Below, one piece after another: positions 17,421-27,152 of a DNA stretch of 52,683 nt. The stretch is taken from the NCBI GenBank assembly GCA_009746045.1, contig RPFO01002064.1:1-52683 (forward strand). The letters are read 5' to 3'. Below the pieces are notes generated by a model. That model worked only from the letters and a program-made list of their open reading frames with translations, searched no databases and was not told where the DNA came from. The position numbers were made by a program, and so were the translations under genes. The stretch comes from Mesostigma viride. Taxonomy: Eukaryota; Streptophyta; Mesostigmatophyceae; Mesostigmatales; Mesostigmataceae. The number at the start of each line of letters is the position of its first letter. The stretch's first letter is position 1.

Positions 17421-17488
17421 AGTTGCTGGGAAGGGTTTAGGGGTGCCTTAGCCACGGTGAAAGCCACCCTAAAGCCTTCCCAGCAACT
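17421..17488. repeat. Imperfect hairpin at the palindrome's left edge
   Basis: AGTTGCTGGGAAGGGTTTAG (from 17421) pairs with the sequence ending in CCTTCCCAGCAACT (to 17488) with one or two mismatches, over arms of about 24 bases and a 20-base loop. Its right arm overlaps the first bases of the large palindrome. The left arm lies in unique sequence. Confidence 0.65.
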
Positions 17489-17757
17489 ACGTGAGCTACC
17501 CCCCAGAGCCTCTGCAGCCCCCAGTCCCCCTGGACCCCCTAGACCCCCTAGACCCCTTGGACCCCCCGGAGCCCCCGGTCCGAACAGAAGTCCTGTAATC
17601 TCCACCGCCGCCGTCGCCTGTCCCGGCCCCGGGAGGCGGCGAAGGGGCAAACGAGGGGGGAGAAGGTAATCCACCTCCGACCGGCGAGAGGGGCCGGAGA
17701 GGCCCCGCCGATTTCGCTCGCCCCCCGCCCCGGCCCTCCCGATGGGCGACGCTTGCT

Positions 17758-17911
17758 TGGATTCTCTTGCACTACTTCTTTTTTAGACTCTTTCAAAAAT
17801 AATTATATGGGTAATGAAAAATTGCAAAGGGTATAGGCTATATATAGGGCTATATATACAGGAATAATATTTCCCGGGGTGGCTGAAAAAGAAGTCGTGC
17901 ACGAGAATCCA
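17758..17911. promoter_or_regulatory. AT-rich spacer between inverted GC-rich blocks (mirrored at 21218-21370)
   Basis: Inside each palindrome arm lies an AT-rich stretch of about 90 bases (CTATATATAGGG and TATATATACAGG) flanked by a smaller inverted repeat, AAAAAGAAGT-GTGCA-GAGAATCCA. GC-rich blocks lie outside. It could be a bidirectional promoter or a replication start. The ORFs in the flanking blocks are Gly/Arg/Pro-rich and not convincing as genes. Confidence 0.4.
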
Positions 17912-18114
17912 CTCCACCTCCGATGGTCGGGGGCGGCGGGAGAGGTGGCGGCAGGTTCGCTCGCCCCCCGTCCCGGGTCCGTCGCGCCCCGAGTCTGGAT
18001 GTGTTTGAAATGTCCTTTTCCCTCCTGGAGGGGCGGCGCGGGCGGGTGGGGGGTCGAGGGTGGATGAGAATGCGTGGTTTCGGTCGGGCTTCTTTTGGGC
18101 TCGGATCCGTTCCA

Positions 18115-18290
18115 GTCTGCGTCCCGGCGCCCCCCGGGCCGGGGTTGGGAGGGGGTTGCGCTCGCCCCCCGGGACGGCCGTGTGGGTGGTCCGCTACCCT
18201 GGGCCCGGCGACCCTGAGTAAGTGACGGGTGCAAGTCTACGTCCCGGCGCCCCCCGGGCCGGGGTTAAGAGGGGGCTGCGCTTACGGGGG
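18115..18290. repeat. Direct repeat upstream of the HNH gene (mirrored at 20839-21014)
   Basis: Two copies of about 50 bases (near 18115-18165 and 18233-18285) share GTCCCGGCGCCCCCCGGGCC followed by GGGGTT--GAGGGGG-TGCGCT. The second lies just before the nuclease start. Confidence 0.7.
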
Positions 18291-18300
18291 AGGGAATAAA

Positions 18301-19230
18301 ATGTGGGGGTACGATAACAGCGGCGACGGGCGAGAAACGGAGATGGCAACCCCGGAGTTCTACGTGACGAACGACGCGGAGGACAAGTGGCGCCAGAGGG
18401 TGGGGTCTTCGGTGCAGACCTTCAACTCTGCCCTGCGGTACAAGTGCGCGAAGACGGGGAGGGGGTTCAAGCGTTTCCGCGAGTCGAAGGCCCGCGACAT
18501 GTGGGACGGCAAGTGCGCCAAGTGCGCGACCCCGATCCGCTTCCACTCGTCGGAGGAGGTCCCCCGCATGGGGATCCTGGTGCGTTATCTGGTCCCGGAC
18601 GGCGCGGGGCTGTCTCTGACCGAGTCGGCGACGGGCATGCCCCCCGAGTGGAGGTGCGGGCGTTGCAGGGTGGGCCCTCTGGAATCGGAGTACGACGAGC
18701 TGAAGCACCTCAGGATGGAGGAGGAGTACCTGCGCGCCCGGAAGGGGCTGCCCATCCCGGACGACTCCCCGCCCGTGCTGCCCTTCCCGGAGGCGGCACC
18801 GGCCGGGAAGCGGCCCAGGAGCCCTTGCCAGCATTACGGGGAGTGCCCCCCCGATGTCGACCCCGCGGTGTGGTCGCACGTGAAGAAAGCGTTCTACGGC
18901 GTGCAGTCGAGGGTGAAGGCCGACCTGCCCCTGAGCTGGCAGTCCACGCCCCACGGGGAGCGAGACCTGTCCCCGCGCCTGCTGGAGGCCGTCAGGAAAC
19001 TGGAGAGCCAGGAGTGGCGCTGCGGCCACTGCGAGGGGCGGATGTCGCTGGACTCCCCTGAGCTCGCCCCGTCCCCCGACAAGACGGACACGTTCGACAG
19101 GACGTACTTCCCCGACAACTACAGGTGGCTGCACGCGGGGTGCAACCGGGCCAAAGCCGTGGACGACTCCATAGACCAGTGCAGGCGCAGGATGGCGGAG
19201 TACGAGAAGCTGCCGGACCCCGTGGAATGA
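18301..19230 (+). CDS. HNH/treble-clef endonuclease-like protein, left palindrome copy
   Basis: A 309-residue protein from ATG 18301 (ATG 18343 is an alternative; an in-frame GTG at 18229 lies within a repeat). It has three Cys pairs: CAKC (72-75), CGRC (119-122) and CGHC (241-244). The last pair begins an HNH-like module: FDRTYF with D266, then DNYRWLHAGCNRAK with N273, H278, C281, N282 and K285. The Cys pair, Asp-Arg, Asn, Cys-Asn-x-x-Lys order matches HNH/recombination-endonuclease-VII-type folds. The usual first His appears replaced by Asp-Arg, as in some phage HNH proteins. AATAAA (about 19244) follows the stop. An identical mirror copy lies at 19899-20828. It is probably a nuclease; homing or telomere processing are possible. 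Confidence 0.7.
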   Translation: MWGYDNSGDGRETEMATPEFYVTNDAEDKWRQRVGSSVQTFNSALRYKCAKTGRGFKRFRESKARDMWDGKCAKCATPIRFHSSEEVPRMGILVRYLVPDGAGLSLTESATGMPPEWRCGRCRVGPLESEYDELKHLRMEEEYLRARKGLPIPDDSPPVLPFPEAAPAGKRPRSPCQHYGECPPDVDPAVWSHVKKAFYGVQSRVKADLPLSWQSTPHGERDLSPRLLEAVRKLESQEWRCGHCEGRMSLDSPELAPSPDKTDTFDRTYFPDNYRWLHAGCNRAKAVDDSIDQCRRRMAEYEKLPDPVE

Positions 19231-19312
19231 TGAACGCCGTATGCTAATAAAGACACCCCTCGTCCAATGCCACGTGTCACCTCATCGCTAGACAGTCCCA
19301 AAGCAAAAAGGG

Positions 19313-19452
19313 CCAAAGCATAAGGGGCTGGTTTCAAACAGGGTGGGCCGGGTTTGACAGCATAAGAGGCTGGTTTCAAACAGGGTTCGCCAGCATAAGG
19401 GGCTGGTTTCAAACAGGGTGGGCCGGGTTTGACAGCATAAGGGCCGGTGCGG
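19313..19452. repeat. Iterated repeat cluster near palindrome centre (mirrored at 19677-19816)
   Basis: Repeats built from GCATAAGGGGCTGG, TTTCAAACAGGGTGGGCC and GGGTTTGACA, in three to four partial copies per arm, lie about 110 bases from the exact centre. This non-coding iteron-like cluster may be a protein-binding or recombination site. Confidence 0.75.
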
Positions 19453-19898
19453 TTACTGGAAAAAATATCTAACCCCATGGTATAGGATATACCTGAGAGT
19501 CTAGGCCCCTACCGGCCCTGTCCAGGGCCTGCCATGGGACATGTCCCCGGGACTGATCAGAAACGTTTCTGATCAGTCCCGGGGACATGTCCCATGGCAG
19601 GCCCTGGACAGGGCCGGTAGGGGCCTAGACTCTCAGGTATATCCTATACCATGGGGTTAGATATTTTTTCCAGTAACCGCACCGGCCCTTATGCTGTCAA
19701 ACCCGGCCCACCCTGTTTGAAACCAGCCCCTTATGCTGGCGAACCCTGTTTGAAACCAGCCTCTTATGCTGTCAAACCCGGCCCACCCTGTTTGAAACCA
19801 GCCCCTTATGCTTTGGCCCTTTTTGCTTTGGGACTGTCTAGCGATGAGGTGACACGTGGCATTGGACGAGGGGTGTCTTTATTAGCATACGGCGTTCA

Positions 19899-20828
19899 TC
19901 ATTCCACGGGGTCCGGCAGCTTCTCGTACTCCGCCATCCTGCGCCTGCACTGGTCTATGGAGTCGTCCACGGCTTTGGCCCGGTTGCACCCCGCGTGCAG
20001 CCACCTGTAGTTGTCGGGGAAGTACGTCCTGTCGAACGTGTCCGTCTTGTCGGGGGACGGGGCGAGCTCAGGGGAGTCCAGCGACATCCGCCCCTCGCAG
20101 TGGCCGCAGCGCCACTCCTGGCTCTCCAGTTTCCTGACGGCCTCCAGCAGGCGCGGGGACAGGTCTCGCTCCCCGTGGGGCGTGGACTGCCAGCTCAGGG
20201 GCAGGTCGGCCTTCACCCTCGACTGCACGCCGTAGAACGCTTTCTTCACGTGCGACCACACCGCGGGGTCGACATCGGGGGGGCACTCCCCGTAATGCTG
20301 GCAAGGGCTCCTGGGCCGCTTCCCGGCCGGTGCCGCCTCCGGGAAGGGCAGCACGGGCGGGGAGTCGTCCGGGATGGGCAGCCCCTTCCGGGCGCGCAGG
20401 TACTCCTCCTCCATCCTGAGGTGCTTCAGCTCGTCGTACTCCGATTCCAGAGGGCCCACCCTGCAACGCCCGCACCTCCACTCGGGGGGCATGCCCGTCG
20501 CCGACTCGGTCAGAGACAGCCCCGCGCCGTCCGGGACCAGATAACGCACCAGGATCCCCATGCGGGGGACCTCCTCCGACGAGTGGAAGCGGATCGGGGT
20601 CGCGCACTTGGCGCACTTGCCGTCCCACATGTCGCGGGCCTTCGACTCGCGGAAACGCTTGAACCCCCTCCCCGTCTTCGCGCACTTGTACCGCAGGGCA
20701 GAGTTGAAGGTCTGCACCGAAGACCCCACCCTCTGGCGCCACTTGTCCTCCGCGTCGTTCGTCACGTAGAACTCCGGGGTTGCCATCTCCGTTTCTCGCC
20801 CGTCGCCGCTGTTATCGTACCCCCACAT
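19899..20828 (-). CDS. HNH/treble-clef endonuclease-like protein, right palindrome copy
   Basis: Mirror copy of the gene at 18301-19230, identical over its whole length and transcribed away from it. Both copies read toward the palindrome centre, where their poly(A) signals face each other across the iterated repeats. The domains are the same: three Cys-x2-Cys pairs and a C-terminal Asp-Arg/Asn/His-x2-Cys-Asn-x2-Lys HNH-like module. Perfect identity implies very recent duplication or continuous copy correction, as in terminal repeats. All motifs are intact, so both copies should be functional if the locus is real. Confidence 0.7.
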   Translation of the reverse strand: MWGYDNSGDGRETEMATPEFYVTNDAEDKWRQRVGSSVQTFNSALRYKCAKTGRGFKRFRESKARDMWDGKCAKCATPIRFHSSEEVPRMGILVRYLVPDGAGLSLTESATGMPPEWRCGRCRVGPLESEYDELKHLRMEEEYLRARKGLPIPDDSPPVLPFPEAAPAGKRPRSPCQHYGECPPDVDPAVWSHVKKAFYGVQSRVKADLPLSWQSTPHGERDLSPRLLEAVRKLESQEWRCGHCEGRMSLDSPELAPSPDKTDTFDRTYFPDNYRWLHAGCNRAKAVDDSIDQCRRRMAEYEKLPDPVE

Positions 20829-21650
20829 TTTATTCCCTCCCCCGTAAGCGCAGCCCCCTCTTAACCCCGGCCCGGGGGGCGCCGGGACGTAGACTTGCAC
20901 CCGTCACTTACTCAGGGTCGCCGGGCCCAGGGTAGCGGACCACCCACACGGCCGTCCCGGGGGCGAGCGCAACCCCCTCCCAACCCCGGCCCGGGGGGCG
21001 CCGGGACGCAGACTGGAACGGATCCGAGCCCAAAAGAAGCCCGACCGAAACCACGCATTCTCATCCACCCTCGACCCCCCACCCGCCCGCGCCGCCCCTC
21101 CAGGAGGGAAAAGGACATTTCAAACACATCCAGACTCGGGGCGCGACGGACCCGGGACGGGGGGCGAGCGAACCTGCCGCCACCTCTCCCGCCGCCCCCG
21201 ACCATCGGAGGTGGAGTGGATTCTCGTGCACGACTTCTTTTTCAGCCACCCCGGGAAATATTATTCCTGTATATATAGCCCTATATATAGCCTATACCCT
21301 TTGCAATTTTTCATTACCCATATAATTATTTTTGAAAGAGTCTAAAAAAGAAGTAGTGCAAGAGAATCCAAGCAAGCGTCGCCCATCGGGAGGGCCGGGG
21401 CGGGGGGCGAGCGAAATCGGCGGGGCCTCTCCGGCCCCTCTCGCCGGTCGGAGGTGGATTACCTTCTCCCCCCTCGTTTGCCCCTTCGCCGCCTCCCGGG
21501 GCCGGGACAGGCGACGGCGGCGGTGGAGATTACAGGACTTCTGTTCGGACCGGGGGCTCCGGGGGGTCCAAGGGGTCTAGGGGGTCTAGGGGGTCCAGGG
21601 GGACTGGGGGCTGCAGAGGCTCTGGGGGGGTAGCTCACGTAGTTGCTGGT

Positions 21651-22963
21651 TTCCCACCTGCTTCCTGGTCCTACCCTGAGACGGCCTATGAGGCTGCCCA
21701 GGTTCCTACCCGTGTGGCTGATTTAGAAGTTAATAATGATTTCAGTACCATGCCCCTAGATGATAGGAATTATGATCATTTTGCCTATTCCTCTCTTCGT
21801 GAGCAATATACTGTCCCCTTCTCCTATGGGCACCATCCGGAAACGGTGGCTCCCTCCAGACCCCTACCCAAGACTTTTCCTATCCCTTCCTTCTATCCCG
21901 CTTATGTAGCAGTGGAAGATAGTGGCCCTATGGGAAAAACTGATTCTTCTAATCCCCCTAAGCCTCCTGCTCTTCCCCTCTTTGCCAACCTTCCTAAGCT
22001 GGATGTCAAGTCTACCCCTCAACAGTTTTTCACCTTCATTATGTTGCTCACCCAGAACACAGAGTCCTGGCAGAACCACAATAGGTGGCGCCTCTCTGAT
22101 GCTGTACTAGTTCCTCATTATCTTACTACCTGCATTACTCCTGAACTTGCTAACCTCATCCAGTGTGAGTCTCTTGCCTCTCATGCCTACCCAAACTCTG
22201 TAGCAGAATTGTTCAAGCGTTTAGAGAACCATTTAGTCCCTCCCGATGCAGATTGGCAGGATAGATTATCCTTTGGCACCTTGCAGCAGGGTACCAAGTC
22301 CTTCAAAGAATATATGAAAGAGTTTGATGCTCAGATGGTACGAATTAGGGATTGTCGGGTGCAGAAGTGCGTGCCCGCTTCCTTCAGGGCCTCAGTAGAC
22401 CCTTATTGCGTGAAGTCAAACGCCAGTTCTCTGCCTACCGTTTTACTGACCTGCCCCTCAAGCATGTGCGCCAGCATCTTTTACGTGTAGCAGATTTCTT
22501 CTCCACGCCTTCTCTTCCTACCCGTTCCCGTATTAATAATATTATCCTTACCCCTGAGGAGGAGAACTCCTATGTAGAAGAATTAGATATCTGTGTGACT
22601 GACCTTTCAGCTCTGGATGTCTCTCATATTACCTGCTATCATTGTAAGGAAGTAGGTCATCTTAAACGTGAGTGCCCCAAGTTCCTTTCGGGTGCTCCCC
22701 CTCATCCCGACGCTCGCCCTCCTCGTACCCCTCAGCGTGCTCCTATTCGTCCCACTTCAGGACGCATTCCTTCAGCTACCCCTAGTAGGCTGAATGCTGT
22801 GCAGACAGGATCCCCAGGGTTCCCCTATGATAATCAGGCTCCCGCACCCTCTTCAATCCCTCGTGACCCTCCAGCAGTGGCTTTTCCGCCAGGGTCTTCT
22901 TCGGGGTTCGTTCCTATGGATTTGGGGGGGAGGGGGAACAGTAGGCCTGTCAGCCGGGGGTAA
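21651..22963 (+). CDS. gag: Ty3/gypsy Gag, N-terminally truncated, one frameshift
   Basis: The frame is open from the palindrome edge and reads a retrotransposon gag capsid-like domain (FFTFIMLLTQ, KRLENHLVPP, FGTLQQGTKSFKEYMKEFD). The frame shifts near 22345-22352, after which the capsid ending (ARFLQGLSRPLLREVK) continues. A CCHC zinc knuckle follows at 22633-22674 (C-x2-C-x4-H-x4-C), then a Pro-rich tail ending at 22963. No start codon is available because the 5' part is lost. Gag would form the particle and bind the element RNA through the knuckle. The internal frameshift may be a sequencing indel or real decay. Confidence 0.8.
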
Positions 22964-25900
22964 CCTGGACAGGTCCTTAGATAGTACCCCAGATATTAAT
23001 TTTTGCTTGCCTGTTTTTATAACCTCTGTAGGAGCTGAATCATCCCTACCACTACGTGTGCGTCCTCTTATGTTCTTGAATGGTGGTTTAACCGTCCCTC
23101 ACACTGTTGTAGACCCCTTCTTGCATGCTGATGAACTCTTGAATGTCTCTGTGTTGGTAGATAGCGGTGCGGCTAGCTCCTTTGTGAGCGAGGCCCTAGT
23201 TAGACGTTTAGGACTAGTCCCTACCCCTCACACCAAACCCGTTACTGTTCATTATGCTGATGGTCGCACCAGTCATTCCCCGGGTACGGTGTCCCTTCCC
23301 ATGGTTATACAAGGACGTACTGTCAACCTGACGGCCACTATAGGCCCTATCACTACCGCTGATGTATTACTAGGATTAGATTGGCACCAGGATAATAAGA
23401 TTACTATTAATTATGATACCATGGTCATTTGGTTTCCAGATAGCTCTTACTGGGTACCTGAACGTCATTATAGATTGGAAAATTTATCCTTGGTAGATAT
23501 TACTCCTCCTACACCTGTTGATCCTCCTGTAAGACCTATACCTGAAGTAATAATGTCAAATGACGAATTACGTTCTGAATTAAAGCAAAATGGATACCTA
23601 TTATGTATGTTCCTTCAGTTAGAAGTACAACAGATACCTAGCACTAACAATAGTGTGGATATAGATGTAAATACAGTGGATACAATAGGAGTAGGATTTA
23701 CTGAAAATGAAATAGTAAGATACATGGCTGTGATAGATTCCTCAAAAGTATTTGAAGAAAAGACTCCTTCTTATCCTCCTCCTCGTTCTGTTTTACACCG
23801 TGTAGTTATCAAGGACGGTGCAGTTCCTACGCACTCTCCGATGTATAGAATGGGCCCTACCGAGTTAAAGGAACTAAAACAGATTTTAGTGTCATTATTA
23901 GAAGCAGGATTGATAGAGCCTAGTAACTCCCCCTACTCAGCTGGTGTCCTGTTAGTTCCTAAGCCAAATGGCAAGTTTCGCCTAGTTACTGATTATAGGA
24001 AGTTGAATGATATTACTGTGAAATCTAAATACCCTCTACCTCGTATTGACGATATATTTAATAAGGTTAAAGGTTCCACTTGTTTCACAGTACTGGATTG
24101 TGCGGATGGTTTTTGGCAGTTGCGGATAGCTCCTGAGGATTGCCATAAAACCGCCTTTGCTACCCCTTTTGGTCATTACCAGTTTAGAGTAGCGGCTATG
24201 GGACTCTGTAACTCGCCTGCCTCTTTTCAAATGTTAATGAATGAAGTGCTTAGACCTGTTATGGGAAATTCTCATCTTCCTCAGGTGTCCTCTGATCTAA
24301 AGGATCCCTCCTTCTCCTCTGTTTCTTTATCTGAGCATGACCGTTCTTGTGCTCAAGCTTACTTAGATGATATTCTTATTTACTCTCCTGATTTTGAAAC
24401 GCACCTACGTGATTTAAAGAAAGTATTAGAAATAATGGCTGAAAATTCTTTGTGGGCGCGCCGTGCTAAAGTGCGTTCGGGTAGGAGTGTCCCATTTTTA
24501 GGGCACGTTCTGTCAGATGCCGGGGTCGCTACCGACCCGGATAAAACTAAGTCAATTCAGGAATGGCCTACTCCTACCGACGTTAAAGGTGTACGTAGTT
24601 TCCTAGGAATTGCTTCTTACTATAGGCGTTTTATCCCGCGTTTCGCCACTATAGCAGCCCCTATTAATCATTTATTAAAGAAGGATATCCCCTTTGTTTG
24701 GAGTAGTGAGTGTCAGTCTGCTTTTCAGTGCCTAAAATCCCTACTCCTTTCCCCTCCTGTACTCATCCTACCGGATACTACTAAACCCTTTGTTGTGGCT
24801 ACAGATGCTAGTAAAGTAGCTATAGGTGGTGTCCTTCTCCAGGATCAGGGTCAGGGCTTACAGCCAATTGAATATATCTCTAGGACAATGCTCCCTGCGG
24901 AGCGTAACTATCCCGTCCACCAGCAGGAACTCTTAGCGGTGGTGTATTGTTGCCACGCGTGGCAGCACTTCCTTAAAGGTGCTCAATTTGATGTCTGCCT
25001 GAATGAACCCTGTGAGCTAGATCCTTATAGGTTAGTTATCCAAACGGATCATCGTCCCCTTACCCATCTTCTCTCCCAACCCAACCTTACCCCTCGGCAA
25101 GCGCGCTGGATGGAATTTTTAGCACAGTTTTCCCCTTTTAAACTTCAGTATGTCAAGGGTGTAGATAACATAGTACCAGATGCACTCTCTCGTCGTGCAG
25201 ACTATTCCTTCTTCGAGGACCTTGATGTTCTCAATATTACTCTAGTTCCTACTACTATGGGTGTAACCCCTTATGGTGAACTACCTGATGATGATTCCTA
25301 TGCCTACCTCTTTCATACAGCTGTTCGCATGCCTGATCTCCTTTCTCACGTAGGACTCTCTCTCCCGTGTGAGGCCCTTCCTGTGGCCTCGGTGGGGGGG
25401 AGGGGAAAAATAAAATTTCTATACCGCTTAGCCATATAGCGACTAGGTCAGGAAAGTCTTATGAAAACGTAGTCCCCCTAGGACCTCCCCTTCTCTTCGG
25501 CAAGGCGGTAGGAGATCTCTTTAAACCTGTTCTGGATACTTCTGTAGCGATGCCTACCTCTGATCTTGAACGCCTTATTAGTAGATTTACGGCCACTGAG
25601 CCGGAAGCATTAGCTGCCATTGCTGCACATCCCCAACAATTAGGCAAGCACCCTTGTAAATTTGTAGGTGGGTTTTTATATGTGCAGATAGCAGATTCTC
25701 CCCCTCAATGGCGCCTGTATGTCCCTCCTATCTGTCGCTCCTCCTTGCTCTTTGAGTTGCATGACTTAGCTGCTCACCAGGGTGGTAAACGGGTACGGGA
25801 CCTAGTAGCCCGCTCTTATTACTGGCCTTCCCTTTATAAGGATGTGGATGAGTATGTTAGAACTTGTCAATCTTGCCAGGAAATGAAACCCAATAATGTA

Positions 25901-27076
25901 GGACAGATAGCAGAACCTAGGACCTTGCCTGACCCTATCATGCCTTGGGATTCTATCATGATGGATTTTGTAGGACCTTTTAGAAAGAATGATAGGGGCA
26001 ATGCCCAAATCCTTGTGTTCATAGATCGTTTTACTCGTATGTGCCATCTTGTGCCGTGTCCTTTAGAACTCACCGCACGTGATTGCGCACGCCTATACCT
26101 CAATAATGTATATAGATATCATGGATTGAGTAGGCAGTTTATTAGTGATAAGGATAAATTATTTACCTCAGATTTTTGGCAGCAGTTTTTCGCTGCCATC
26201 GGTACCAAGGTTACCTACGGTACTGCCTACCACTCCTCCTCCTCTCATTTAGTAGAGCGTCTTAATAGAGTAGTAGAAGAAGCGCTTAGGCACTATGTTA
26301 ATGGCTCGGGTAGTGATTGGGAGGATTATTTATGTTTGGTAGAGTTCTCCCTCAACAATTGTCCCCAAGCTGCGCATGGATATACGCCCTTCTTCTTAGA
26401 TACTGGGAGACAGCCCCTTACCCCTACCTCTCTCTTAGCTAGTCCTCTACGGGACAAGGATGATGTGTCCCGAGATACTGTAGAAGGTGTACAGTCCTTA
26501 CTAGATAGAATGAAAACTGCTCATGACCACGCGATCTCAGGGTATCAAAAAGCTCAGGCTAAGTACCTTGCTAGGTTGCGTGCCTCCTTAGATAGACGAG
26601 CACCTGAGATAGAAGTAGGAGATCTAGTATTAGTAGAAGGCCCCCGTGTTGGCCGTTTTGCTCATAAGTTTGAAGCAGAACTGAAGGTCAAACTTAGGCC
26701 TGCCTTCTTAGGACCCTTCCATGTGTTGTCTAGGGTAGGAAATTTCTTGTATAAGGTCGATATCCCTACCTCTTGGCAAACGCATTCAAACACCTTCCAT
26801 AGGAGCCAGCTTAAACTGTACCACCCTAGTACGTTCGCTGGCAGGGAGTTAGCGCCTGCCCCTTTAGAGCATAATCCTGACACTGGGGAAGTAGAAGACG
26901 AAGTAGAAAGCATCGTGGCCCATCGAGATATCAAAAAGGGCCGCGGTACCCAGCGTCAGTATAAAGTGAAGTGGATGTATGCTCGTAGTGAAGTAGATAA
27001 GGTTTGGTATACGGAGAGTGAGCTAGATGGGTGTAGTCGCCTGCTGCAGGAATATAAAACCCTGCACAAGCTCTAG
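22931..27076 (+). CDS. pol: Ty3/gypsy Pol: PR-RT-RNaseH-INT-chromodomain (one frameshift)
   Basis: Pol follows gag by a shift of frame at a G-rich stretch (22924-22936), possibly programmed. Protease: VDSGAASSFV with the catalytic DSG at 23160. Reverse transcriptase: about 23820-24440, with YLDD at 24360-24371. RNase H: TDASKVAIGGVL near 24800 and ending VDNIVPDALSRRAD. A break at G/A runs (25394-25410) stops the frame at 25439; coding continues in another frame. Integrase zinc ligands lie at His 25759 and 25773 and Cys 25864 and 25873. The catalytic Asp 25974, Asp 26147 and Glu 26255 give canonical D,D(35)E spacing. The end (about 26890-27060) resembles a chromodomain (HRDIKKGRG, YKVKW, VWYTESEL). 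Confidence 0.85.
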
Positions 27077-27152
27077 TCGTAGGCCTTCTCCTCTCTTATG
27101 TTATGTCTGCTGTCGACGGGTGGTTGGTTGTCCCCTCCCCTCCGCAGCCGTC

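Larger units (their letters stand above)
17480..21649. repeat. 4.17-kb near-perfect palindrome, no spacer
   Basis: The sequence is its own reverse complement around the point between 19564 and 19565 (centre CTGATCAGAAACGTTTCTGATCAG). Each arm is about 2.08 kb. I find only two differences: six C near 17499-17504 against seven G at 21624-21630, and six C against five G in the CTCGCCCCCCGGG stretch near 18164. The arms end at the shared CCAGCAACTACGTGAG. Beyond it the two flanks are unrelated: an intergenic hairpin on the left, retrotransposon gag on the right. Each arm carries an HNH-type nuclease gene, an iterated repeat cluster near the centre and an AT-rich stretch. This is the form expected at a joined pair of identical terminal inverted repeats. 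Confidence 0.9.

Noticed and set aside
17548-17796. Small ORFs in the outer palindrome arms (and mirror copies)
   Set aside because: Gly/Arg/Pro-rich, overlapping on both strands, and ending differently in the two arms because of one-base homopolymer differences.
18265-19134. 289-codon ORF antisense to the HNH gene (and mirror at 19995-20864)
   Set aside because: Arg/Leu/His-rich complement of the zinc-pair coding strand, with no recognisable pattern.
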